Shown: one piece after another, positions 1 to 5,862 of the stretch
How the letters are laid out: each line of letters begins with the position of its first letter
How positions within the stretch are numbered: the stretch's first letter is position 1
Assembly (NCBI GenBank): GCA_002438625.1
Contig: DJPS01000031.1
Location: forward strand, 905-19,270
Reading direction: 5' to 3'
Length of the DNA stretch: 18,366 nt
Origin: Christensenella sp. UBA6406
Lineage (GTDB): Bacteria; Bacillota; Clostridia; Christensenellales; UBA1242
Position numbers and translations under genes: made by a program
The notes under the pieces: generated by a model
Databases searched by the model: none
What the model was told of the DNA's origin: nothing
What the model saw: the letters and a program-made list of their open reading frames with translations, nothing else

Positions 1-1670
1 GTTATACTTGTTAGATTGCTACAATAAGCAAATACATAATTCCCTATACTTGTTACACTTTCTGGTATAGTTACACTCGTTAGACTACAACAACAAGCAA
101 ATGCATAACTTCCTATACTTGTTATGTTACCAAAATCTTCCGCAGTTATTTCTTGCTTTTCTTTATCACCCACAAACAATTTTGCATTACTTGAATAGCA
201 TAGCGGAATAGAATAACAATCTTCAAAATCCACCTCTAACCAACTCTCTATATCTTTTATATGTAATTCTTTTATATTTTCACATCCATAAAATGCAGAA
301 CCTCCTATACTTGTTAGGTTGTCTGATAAAATTACAGATTTCAAATTACGCCAATTATAAAAGGCATAAGAGTTTATTTTAGAATAATTTGATAAATTTA
401 ATTCTGTTTTATTATTGGCATCGCTTTTATCTTCAAAATATAAATTTTCTGCTACAGACAATGGTGTAGAATTAAAGCTTATATTCATCCAAGTATCAAA
501 ACTATAACAATCTACTCTATTTAAAGCGGTGCAATTTTCAAATACCGAGCTACCAATAGAAGTTAAAGTTTTAGGAAGATAGATGCCCGTTATTAACTTA
601 CAACCATTAAAAGCTTTACTTGCGAACGCTGTAACCTTATAAACGCTACTTGAATTAGCAGTAAAAGCGGGAGTTAAGCGTTGGCGGGTTGCCACATATA
701 CGGCATTTGGGTTTAAGTTAGTATAAGATATTGAACCAATAGTGGCAGTGCCATCTGCATTTGGTTTTACAATATATTCTGGGGTATCCACATAGCCTGT
801 AATGTTATCAAACTTCTTTGTTAGCGTTGCAGTTTTTGCCGTGCTATCTGTTGATGAAGCTACAACTTGCGTAGATTGAACTAGACCATAATCATCTGTA
901 AAGTAAGAAGCCCAATTTAAATTTGCAATGTTATTGGCATTAGTTTGAGTATAACCATTGTCCATATTTTCAAGCGGATTTAATTTTTGAACTAGTGCTT
1001 GGCAAACGAAAGTTAAGTCAACAGTTTTCCCATTTATTTCATTGGCAATCATATTGTCTGTTATTGTAATAGATGTACCATTATAATTATAAAGGTTAGA
1101 ATTATCATATTCTGTTACATTTTCGGTAAACTTTTGCCTAGATGTTACCACATTACCTAAATAGATATAATTATTATTTTCAACACTATACCACGCCTTA
1201 TCATTACCGCCATTTTGCATTAAGTTTTGGCTGGCACTTGCAAGAGCGTTGTTAAACCCTTCTTGAAATTTAAAAGTGGTATAAACTGATTCTGGTGAAT
1301 AATTTGTTCCATCCGCATTTTTAAAGTCTGCAAAAACTTGTAGCCTTAAATATGAACTGAAAGAATCTGCATCTAAGCCCAAATATCCACTTAAATTAAC
1401 AACATCTCCAACTTTATAAGTTTTTGCAGTTTGATTCATTTTTGTGTTTATAGATAACTCGTTTCTATCTACCACATTACCATCTGAATCTAAATATATA
1501 ACCTTAATTTGCCCAAAACTAAAAGTTATGCCAGTAATCTCTTTACTGTCTGTAAAGCACGCAAAAGTAAAGCCAGCAACTAGCGAAAAAAGTGCCAATA
1601 TAGCAAAGCCTACAATTATGTAAATTTTTTTACCTTTATGTTTTTTATTATTTGAATTATTAACTTCCAT
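1..1670 (-). CDS. BspA-like leucine-rich-repeat surface protein with SipW-type signal peptide (partial, 3' end beyond left edge)
   Basis: Reading leftward from the ATG at 1670 the frame stays open to base 1 (556 codons visible, C-terminus missing). A strong Shine-Dalgarno (AGGAGGTG, about 1675-1682) fixes the start. Residues 1-15 are Lys/Asn-rich and 16-37 are hydrophobic, followed by ACFTDSKEITG and a strand ending FGQIKV. This matches the N-terminus of TasA/camelysin-type proteins cleaved by SipW-class peptidases, with probable cleavage near residue 37. Residues 39-275 look beta-rich and unassigned. From about 345 onward there are BspA/LRR_5-type repeats with units such as LTSIGGSAFYGC and VTSIGNYVFAYC, period about 23 residues. 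BspA-type LRR proteins are secreted adhesins or host-interaction proteins in other bacteria; the ligand here is unknown. Probably surface-exposed and processed by the SipW homologue at 4484-5017. Expression may depend on the promoter-like site at 1953-1982. Confidence 0.85.
   Translation of the reverse strand, partial: MEVNNSNNKKHKGKKIYIIVGFAILALFSLVAGFTFACFTDSKEITGITFSFGQIKVIYLDSDGNVVDRNELSINTKMNQTAKTYKVGDVVNLSGYLGLDADSFSSYLRLQVFADFKNADGTNYSPESVYTTFKFQEGFNNALASASQNLMQNGGNDKAWYSVENNNYIYLGNVVTSRQKFTENVTEYDNSNLYNYNGTSITITDNMIANEINGKTVDLTFVCQALVQKLNPLENMDNGYTQTNANNIANLNWASYFTDDYGLVQSTQVVASSTDSTAKTATLTKKFDNITGYVDTPEYIVKPNADGTATIGSISYTNLNPNAVYVATRQRLTPAFTANSSSVYKVTAFASKAFNGCKLITGIYLPKTLTSIGSSVFENCTALNRVDCYSFDTWMNISFNSTPLSVAENLYFEDKSDANNKTELNLSNYSKINSYAFYNWRNLKSVILSDNLTSIGGSAFYGCENIKELHIKDIESWLEVDFEDCYSIPLCYSSNAKLFVGDKEKQEITAEDFGNITSIGSYAFACCCSLTSVTIPESVTSIGNYVFAYCSNLTSI
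10..124 (-). repeat. Tandem 69-nt LRR-coding repeat
   Basis: A 46-nt segment at 10-55 recurs with a few substitutions at 79-124, an offset of 69 nt, which equals 23 codons or one LRR unit. Both copies encode the SIGxYxFAxC core of the BspA-type repeat. They are more alike in DNA than the LRR units further upstream in the gene, which suggests recent duplication at the repeat-rich C-terminal end. The array continues past the left edge. Confidence 0.75.
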
Positions 1671-1908
1671 TACACACCTCCTAAATTTTTAAAATACACA
1701 AAAATTTTTCACAGATGCCTTTCCCCTTTTGGACTTGTTTTGTGAAATAAATTTTTTACATTAAAAGTACATCAAATTTATTATGTGCTAAAATAATAAA
1801 TTTAATTGCATTAAAACAAATGCGACTTAAATAAAACCCCAAACTGCAACAAATTTATTGTTATCCACAGTTGCAATTTTATACACAGCATGACATTTCT
1901 ATTGTTTG

Positions 1909-1924
1909 TCGTGCGTAAGCACGA
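1909..1924. other. Small perfect hairpin with GTAA tetraloop
   Basis: TCGTGC and GCACGA form a perfect 6-bp stem around a GTAA loop (TTAC on the minus strand). It lies between the second and third DnaA boxes and inside the leader that a minus-strand transcript from the 1953-1982 promoter would carry. No U-run follows on the minus strand, so it is not a terminator in the direction of the LRR gene. Function unknown. Confidence 0.5.
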
Positions 1925-1943
1925 AAAGTTATACACAATTAAT

Positions 1944-1962
1944 GCACTATTTATTATAGTGC
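1944..1962. other. Inverted repeat overlapping a -10 element
   Basis: GCACTAT and ATAGTGC form a perfect 7-bp stem around TTATT. The repeat includes the minus-strand TATAAT at 1953-1958 and the expected transcription start, and it abuts the C9/G9 tract. It could be an operator, or a 5'-end hairpin in the transcript; neither can be proven from the sequence. Confidence 0.4.
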
Positions 1963-1982
1963 CCCCCCCCGCCGATTTGCAA
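1953..1982 (-). promoter_or_regulatory. Candidate promoter for the LRR gene with G9 tract in its spacer
   Basis: On the minus strand there is a perfect TATAAT (1958-1953) and an upstream TTGCAA (1982-1977, 4 of 6 matches to TTGACA), separated by 18 bp that include nine consecutive G (1970-1962). The predicted transcript starts near 1946 and leads into the LRR surface-protein gene at 1670 through a leader of about 275 nt with no terminator between. Homopolymer tracts between -35 and -10 are known phase-variation switches, as in the poly-G tract of the Neisseria porA promoter. Changing the tract by one base would set the spacer to 17 or 19 bp. The promoter is predicted from sequence only. Confidence 0.4.
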
Positions 1983-2089
1983 GCATTTTGGGCATTTTTT
2001 TTTGAAAAAAGTTGAAAAAATTTTGGTTTTTTGCCCATTTTTTGCCAATTTTTCATTTTTTTAGACAACTTTTCTAAATTTTGTCAAAA

Positions 2090-2130
2090 AAAGTTATCCA
2101 CATTTTTTAATTTTTTATGTGGATAACTTT
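2090..2130 (-). terminator. Rho-independent terminator of the hydrolase gene, built from two inverted DnaA boxes
   Basis: A perfect 14-bp stem (arms 2090-2103 and 2117-2130, loop 2104-2116) is followed on the minus strand by a run of T (complement of the A run ending at 2086). It lies about 170 nt past the stop codon of the 2303-3076 gene. Each arm contains a complete TTATCCACA box, so the element may act as terminator, DnaA-binding palindrome, or both. Confidence 0.6.
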
Positions 2131-2302
2131 CGTTATTCTAATTTTTATTATTAAATTTTATCTTCTAAATTTTGTCCAAATTATATAATTGCACTTAAAT
2201 TAAATAATTAAATAGATTTATTTTAATCAAATTTTGATAAAGTTGTTAATTCAATTTAAGGCAAATTTTTGTTGATTTTTATTGGTTGAAGCATCTTTCT
2301 AT

Positions 2303-3076
2303 TTATTTTTCATTGTTTGATTGAATTATTAAGCTTTTTACAATTTGGTTATCCTTAATTTTTAGGCAGTTGCCTGAATCTAATTTATTTAAGCCTAATT
2401 TTTCCGCACCAAAATAAACTGGGTCGCTACAATGCACGGCAAATAAATTTTTTTGCGGGAACAATTTTTTAAGTTCATTATAACCTTCTACCCCCATATG
2501 GTTGGGTTTGTTTTCGTAGCCACTTACATCACAAACAAGGGCATTGCAGTATTTTGCCATTTTAAGTAGGTTGTTATCAAATGCGGTGTCGCCCGTGTAG
2601 CCAAGCACAAAGTTGTTTTGTTTTATGGCAAATCCGCAGTTGTCAAAATTACCATGATGAAGTGGGAATGGCATAATTTCGTATTCGCCCACTTTTATGG
2701 GTTTTGAAAAATCTTCTATTTCAACAATATTTACATAATCTTCCATATTGATTTCTTTTTTAAGAGCAAAGGAAAAAAGTTTAACAAGAACATCTTTCAA
2801 ACCTTTAATGCCGAAAATTGTCAACCGCTTTTGGTCTTTGTTCGGATGGAAAATTATTCTTTGAGATAAAAACTGATTAATAGCAAAAATGTGGTCCGTA
2901 TGATAATGCGTTATAAAAATATAATCAACTTTCATAAACATTTCACTACCATAAAAATGTACCAGTGGTTTCGTTGAGCCTTCACCACAATCAAACATAA
3001 TATGTTCATCTAACAAATAGCAACTTGTGGGTCTACTGCTCCACGATGTGCTACAACCAATAACATCAAATTTCAT
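2303..3076 (-). CDS. Metallo-beta-lactamase-fold hydrolase, RNase Z-like
   Basis: A complete 257-aa cytoplasmic protein with no signal peptide. The metal-binding motif HYHTDH is at residues 57-62 (H57, H59, D61, H62). Further likely ligands are H140/H141 (PLHHG), D163 (GYTGDT) and H215 (AVHCSD), with H193 in a conserved-looking NHMG. The opening MKFDVIGCSTSW and the DCGEG segment near residue 30 fit the ElaC/RNase Z branch of the fold, as does LTIFGIKGL (86-94). The protein lacks the inserted exosite arm used by true RNase Z to grip tRNA, so it could be an RNase Z-like phosphodiesterase on another substrate. The start has a weak purine-rich site (AAAGGGA, about 11 nt upstream). It is transcribed divergently from the SIMPL gene from a promoter at 3107-3135 and ends before the hairpin at 2090-2130. 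Family assignment is firm; substrate is unknown. Confidence 0.88.
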   Translation of the reverse strand: MKFDVIGCSTSWSSRPTSCYLLDEHIMFDCGEGSTKPLVHFYGSEMFMKVDYIFITHYHTDHIFAINQFLSQRIIFHPNKDQKRLTIFGIKGLKDVLVKLFSFALKKEINMEDYVNIVEIEDFSKPIKVGEYEIMPFPLHHGNFDNCGFAIKQNNFVLGYTGDTAFDNNLLKMAKYCNALVCDVSGYENKPNHMGVEGYNELKKLFPQKNLFAVHCSDPVYFGAEKLGLNKLDSGNCLKIKDNQIVKSLIIQSNNEK

Positions 3077-3106
3077 TTATTTTCTTTCCCTTTAATTTCA
3101 TTTCAC

Positions 3107-3135
3107 ATTATACCATTATAATTTATAAAAAGCAA
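3107..3135 (-). promoter_or_regulatory. Probable sigma-70-type promoter of the hydrolase gene
   Basis: On the minus strand, TTGCTT (3135-3130) is separated by exactly 17 bp from a perfect TATAAT (3112-3107). The predicted transcription start is near 3100, leaving a leader of about 24 nt before the ATG at 3076. The -35 hexamer matches the consensus in only three positions. Confidence 0.5.
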
Positions 3136-3148
3136 TAATCAATCAAAA

Positions 3149-3177
3149 TTAAGCAAAATAATTAAAATTAATATAAC
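3149..3177 (+). promoter_or_regulatory. Weak candidate promoter of the SIMPL gene
   Basis: TTAAGC (3149-3154) and TATAAC (3172-3177) are 17 bp apart. The -10 matches five of six consensus bases and the -35 three of six. A start near 3184 would give a leader of about 45 nt. In such A+T-rich DNA this could be coincidental. Confidence 0.3.
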
Positions 3178-3229
3178 ATAAAACTTTTCCTTTTAAACAA
3201 ACTAAACATATGAAGGAGAATTAATCAAA

Positions 3230-4234
3230 ATGAAAAAATGTTATAAATTTATTTTATTTGCTTTTATAGGCGCATTAATTTTAGCGACCATTGCCATAGG
3301 TTTAAACGGCACGGCAAGTTTGCAAAAAAGCATTAATTATTGTAAAGTTGATTTAACAGCGCCCAACGCCACACAGAACTTAATTTTAGATGAGCCTATG
3401 GGCGAGCCAATTATAAATGGGGAAAACATTAAAGAGGACAACGACAAAAAAGATAAAGAGAAGCCAAAAGACAAACAAAAAATTAAGGTTACGGGCAATG
3501 GCGTTATTTCAGTTACGCCAGAAGTCGCAAAGATATGTTTTGCCATTGAGACTTTGGCGGACACAATGACAAACGCAAACACTTCACATCAAGCAAAAGC
3601 AAAAACGCTTTTAAGTGCTTTAAAAGATTACAATGTTGTTTCAACTTATTACAACTGCTATCCTATTTATAACTATGAAAATGAAAAGCATTTAACAGGT
3701 TATGAAATTTATTCTAATTACGAACTTACAACAGAAAATTTGAATGCTATAAATGACATTATAGATTTAATTTTAGTTAATGGCGGGACAAATATAAATA
3801 ATGTTGAATATTATTTAAAAGATGATTCAAATAAATATTATTCAGCCCTATCACTTGCCCTTAGTGATGCACAAACAAAGGCATCAGCATTAATTGATAG
3901 AGATATGCACCTAACAATAAAGAGCATAAAAGAGCAAAATTATTTTTATCGCCCTTATAAATTATCAGTTTCATTAAACAGCACCATAAATGCAAGAAAT
4001 AGTGATATAGCAACACTTGAAGCAAAAGATGAAATTAAGCCTGTTCAAAACGACAATAATGAAATTATAAGCGACCTAAAACAAAATGAAAACGGAAACG
4101 AATTAAACAATTATCTAAACAAGGAAACAATAGAAGAGCAAAATACAAATTTAAATGAAAGCAACCCAAATCTAACTTATAAAGATATTGAGATAACAGC
4201 AAACATTGAAGTTGAATTTATTGTAAGCAAATAA
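3230..4234 (+). CDS. Membrane-anchored SIMPL-domain (DUF541) protein
   Basis: A complete 334-aa protein and the only plus-strand gene called here. AAGGAG at 3213-3218, 11 nt before the ATG, supports the start. Residues 6-25 form a hydrophobic signal or anchor, followed by a charged Lys/Asp/Glu-rich linker (66-85). The SIMPL domain begins with KVTGNGVISVTPEVAKICFA (86-105) and continues through TYYNCYPIYNYENEKHLTGYE (about 139-159) and a helix with SALSLALSDAQTKASAL (205-221), all typical of DUF541. The usual final strand of the domain, DIEITANIEVEFIV (319-332), is separated from the rest by an Asn/Glu-rich, probably disordered insertion at about 250-316. SIMPL proteins (periplasmic Escherichia coli YggE, eukaryotic SIMPL) have no settled biochemical role; some oligomerise into rings. 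It likely sits on the outer face of the membrane. Bordered by divergent and terminator sequences, it looks monocistronic. Confidence 0.85.
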   Translation: MKKCYKFILFAFIGALILATIAIGLNGTASLQKSINYCKVDLTAPNATQNLILDEPMGEPIINGENIKEDNDKKDKEKPKDKQKIKVTGNGVISVTPEVAKICFAIETLADTMTNANTSHQAKAKTLLSALKDYNVVSTYYNCYPIYNYENEKHLTGYEIYSNYELTTENLNAINDIIDLILVNGGTNINNVEYYLKDDSNKYYSALSLALSDAQTKASALIDRDMHLTIKSIKEQNYFYRPYKLSVSLNSTINARNSDIATLEAKDEIKPVQNDNNEIISDLKQNENGNELNNYLNKETIEEQNTNLNESNPNLTYKDIEITANIEVEFIVSK

Positions 4235-4350
4235 TCTATAAAAACTCTAAAAAAATTTCATTGCAACTTTTTGTAGCGTGCAATAAACTCCAAGACAATT
4301 AACAATAGTGCATTTTATTTTAGTGCAAAAAAGTTGTAAATCTTATTTGA

Positions 4351-4398
4351 AAAACAACCACTAAAACGGCATTTAACCGCATTTTTAGTGGTTGTTTT
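4351..4398. terminator. Bidirectional rho-independent terminator
   Basis: Arms 4351-4366 and 4383-4398 are perfect 16-bp complements (the inner part is CAACCACT and AGTGGTTG). CGG/CCG can extend the stem inside the loop. A-rich left and T-rich right flanks allow it to end both the plus-strand SIMPL transcript (stop at 4234) and the minus-strand SipW transcript (stop at 4484), which converge here. Confidence 0.85.
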
Positions 4399-4483
4399 AT
4401 TTTGTAAAACATAAACATATTAAAAATTTTATAGTGCCAAATTATTTGGGAACAATTATAATGAATTAGATTTTTCTTTTATC

Positions 4484-5017
4484 TTAATTTTTGTCATTCT
4501 GCTTGTCTTGGTTGTTTTTAGATAAGCTTTGCACAAGGAAAAAGCACACAACAATAATTGCAATAATTATAAATGCACCTAATGGATTTTGCATTATAAC
4601 CAAAACTGTGCCACCCTTTGGCAAAACTGCCACGACCTTGCCTATAATGTCCGCTTTTGTTATTTCCTTATCATCACCCGAAACAAACTCATAATCACCA
4701 CGAGTAATGAAGCCATTTTCTGTTATTTGCACAATTCTGTGAGTTGTTATCTTATTGGTATCTTTTGACACAAATGTGATAATGTCGCCTACTTTATAAC
4801 TATTTTGCTCTTTTGTTATAATAAAATCGTTTGGATTTAGCGTTGGTTGCATACTGTTGTTTTTGCCAATTTGATAGGCGTAGCCAAAAAAGGTTGCCCT
4901 ATCATTTCCATTTACTTTTACTTGATACAAAAAGTAAACATTTATAATTAAGGCAAAAAGCATTAAAACGATAAAAATCCATAAAAACACATTTAAAATA
5001 ATTTTAAATATTTTCAT
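4484..5017 (-). CDS. sipW: SipW-like (ER-type, S26B) signal peptidase I
   Basis: A complete 177-aa integral membrane protein. There is an N-terminal membrane segment at about 6-30 and a second near 145-164, followed by a charged Lys/Asn tail. Box B is NSMQPTL with the catalytic serine S55. Where typical bacterial type I peptidases have a lysine there is a histidine in ITTHRIV (H93), the hallmark of SipW, archaeal and ER signal peptidases. Box D/E is FITRGD followed by SGDDKEITKADIIGKVV, with acidic candidates D108 and D115/D116. SipW enzymes process a narrow set of substrates such as TasA. The LRR protein at 1-1670 carries a matching N-terminus and is the obvious candidate substrate. The Shine-Dalgarno is poor: AAGG directly abuts the ATG, and a perfect TATAAT lies only six bases upstream. 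The gene is separated by terminators from both neighbours and so is probably its own unit. Confidence 0.88.
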   Translation of the reverse strand: MKIFKIILNVFLWIFIVLMLFALIINVYFLYQVKVNGNDRATFFGYAYQIGKNNSMQPTLNPNDFIITKEQNSYKVGDIITFVSKDTNKITTHRIVQITENGFITRGDYEFVSGDDKEITKADIIGKVVAVLPKGGTVLVIMQNPLGAFIIIAIIVVCFFLVQSLSKNNQDKQNDKN

Positions 5018-5023
5018 ACCTTA

Positions 5024-5053
5024 ATTATACACATTTTTAGGCAAAAATGCAAA
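5024..5053 (-). promoter_or_regulatory. Candidate promoter of the signal peptidase gene (near-leaderless)
   Basis: On the minus strand, TTTGCA (5053-5048) and a perfect TATAAT (5029-5024) are separated by 18 bp. Only six bases lie between the -10 element and the ATG at 5017, so transcription would begin at or next to the start codon and the mRNA would lack a usable leader. If the promoter is elsewhere this match is coincidental. Confidence 0.35.
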
Positions 5054-5083
5054 GCAATTTATTTATTTTAATTTTAAAGACAA

Positions 5084-5122
5084 AAAAGGATATCCAATTT
5101 ATTTATTTTTGGATAACCTTTT
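5084..5122 (-). terminator. Rho-independent terminator of the giant protein-lipoprotein operon
   Basis: Arms 5084-5097 and 5109-5122 pair over 14 positions with one mismatch around an 11-nt A+T loop. On the minus strand the stem is followed by a T-rich tail. It lies about 65 nt beyond the lipoprotein stop codon and upstream of the signal peptidase gene, separating the two units. Confidence 0.75.
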
Positions 5123-5186
5123 ATTATATCTCTATTTAATTTTATTCTAGCATTAAATGCCATTTCAGTTTAAAATTTTCTAACAA

Positions 5187-5861
5187 TTAAGCAATTTCTG
5201 GCAATTCAACTGTTACACTATCATAAAGATAAGTTGTTTCCATTTTAACATTTTTATCTGTTGCTGAGTTGTAAGATAAATTTACACATACAAGTTCGCC
5301 ATTTTTGTTTAGTGTTATTTTAACTAAGCAGTTTTTGCCATTAAACTCTTCACCAAAAATTGTTTTTAATGCACTATCTTTAATTGTTGCAGTTAGCACA
5401 TTTTCATCATTTTTTGCAACTTTTGTAAAATCTGTTTCGCTTAAATCTTCTTTATTTATTTTAAACTTTTCAACAGAACTTTCATAAGTTCCTTGTTCTT
5501 TTGTCCAAACATCGCCATTTTTAAAATATTTTTCATTATTATAGAAATAAACTATTTCGTTTTCTTCTACATAATCATCGCCCGCTAAATCATTATTTAG
5601 CATTTTCTTATGTGTTTGAACCTGCATTTTGTCTTCTTGTGTTTTTATTTCAATCCTAACTTCACTAGCCAAAACACCACTATCAGTTACAGTTATAACT
5701 TGTGTTACAGTTGTTGCACTTTCAGTTTTTTGAAGAGCGGAAAGATAGTCATCTTCGCTAAAAGTTTTTTCTCCGCAACTTGTTAAAAGCACAAGCATTG
5801 AAATGCAAAGAACTAAAATGCATAAAATTTTATTTAATTTAACTTTATTGCTATTTATCAT
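5187..5861 (-). CDS. Predicted lipoprotein, co-transcribed with the giant surface protein
   Basis: A complete 224-aa protein. A basic N-region (K6, K8, K11) and a hydrophobic stretch (12-26) end in the lipobox LTSC with C29 as the lipidated cysteine, so it should be anchored in the outer leaflet of the cytoplasmic membrane. The mature part alternates short polar/hydrophobic strands (for example TTVTQVITVTDSGVLASEV, ENEIVYFYNNEKYFKNGDVW and a final MKMETTYLYDSVTVELP-like edge). This suggests a curved beta-sheet of the LolA/LppX kind, but no family could be named with confidence. The ATG lies one base after the TAA of the giant gene (TAATATG) and the AAGGAG signal sits inside the end of that gene, so translation is probably coupled. 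The context suggests a partner in export, folding or anchoring of the giant protein (inference). Confidence 0.85.
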   Translation of the reverse strand: MINSNKVKLNKILCILVLCISMLVLLTSCGEKTFSEDDYLSALQKTESATTVTQVITVTDSGVLASEVRIEIKTQEDKMQVQTHKKMLNNDLAGDDYVEENEIVYFYNNEKYFKNGDVWTKEQGTYESSVEKFKINKEDLSETDFTKVAKNDENVLTATIKDSALKTIFGEEFNGKNCLVKITLNKNGELVCVNLSYNSATDKNVKMETTYLYDSVTVELPEIA

Positions 5862-5862
5862 A

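Larger units (their letters stand above)
1861..2126. other. DnaA-box cluster (candidate oriC or DnaA-binding hub)
   Basis: Exact matches to the bacterial DnaA box TTATNCACA lie at 1861-1869 (TTATCCACA, +), 1879-1887 (TTATACACA, +), 1929-1937 (TTATACACA, +), 2094-2102 (TTATCCACA, +) and 2118-2126 (TTATCCACA, minus). A one-mismatch site, TTTTTCACA, is at 1705-1713. A GC-rich block (1961-1974) and long T-rich DNA, which could act as an unwinding element, lie between the third and fourth boxes. That arrangement resembles Firmicute origins. Against an origin: no dnaA, dnaN or rpmH is visible, and most genes to the right are on the minus strand, opposite to the expected leading-strand bias. It could instead be a DnaA-titration or regulatory cluster. 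The sites are certain; the function is inferred. Confidence 0.5.
1671..2302. other. Long intergenic region with DnaA boxes, hairpins and a homopolymer tract
   Basis: About 630 bp without a credible gene between two minus-strand genes. It contains five exact TTATNCACA sites (1861-2126), two small perfect hairpins (1909-1924 and 1944-1962), a run of nine C (1962-1970), a very T-rich stretch (1988-2090) and an inverted repeat that doubles as a terminator (2090-2130). A 14-nt direct repeat, TTCTAAATTTTGTC, occurs at 2072-2085 and 2163-2176. The stretch 2131-2302 is extremely A+T-rich with nothing further recognised. A weak 85-codon minus frame here needs a TTG start, has a low-complexity start and overlaps the DnaA boxes, so it was not called. 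Confidence 0.8.

Noticed and set aside
1550..1670. Cysteine at residue 38 of the LRR protein as a lipobox
   Set aside because: The preceding residues (TFA) do not fit the lipobox and the following FTD motif fits a SipW-type cleavage site better.
1680..1760. Possible riboswitch in the leader of the LRR gene (GGGGAAAGGCATCTG on the minus strand)
   Set aside because: No recognisable conserved riboswitch core or closing stem could be found.
1811..2068. 85-codon minus-strand open frame in the intergenic region
   Set aside because: It needs a TTG start, opens with low-complexity Lys-rich sequence, reads through the homopolymer tract and covers the DnaA boxes. There is no ribosome binding site and no recognisable domain.
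2303..3076. Naming the hydrolase as ribonuclease Z (rnz)
   Set aside because: Catalytic motifs fit the superfamily, but the tRNA-gripping exosite arm is not seen, so only an RNase Z-like assignment is supported.
3337..3582. Minus-strand open frame opposite the SIMPL gene
   Set aside because: Shadow of the well-supported plus-strand gene; no ribosome binding site or domain. The same reasoning applies to plus-strand frames inside the signal peptidase, lipoprotein and giant genes.
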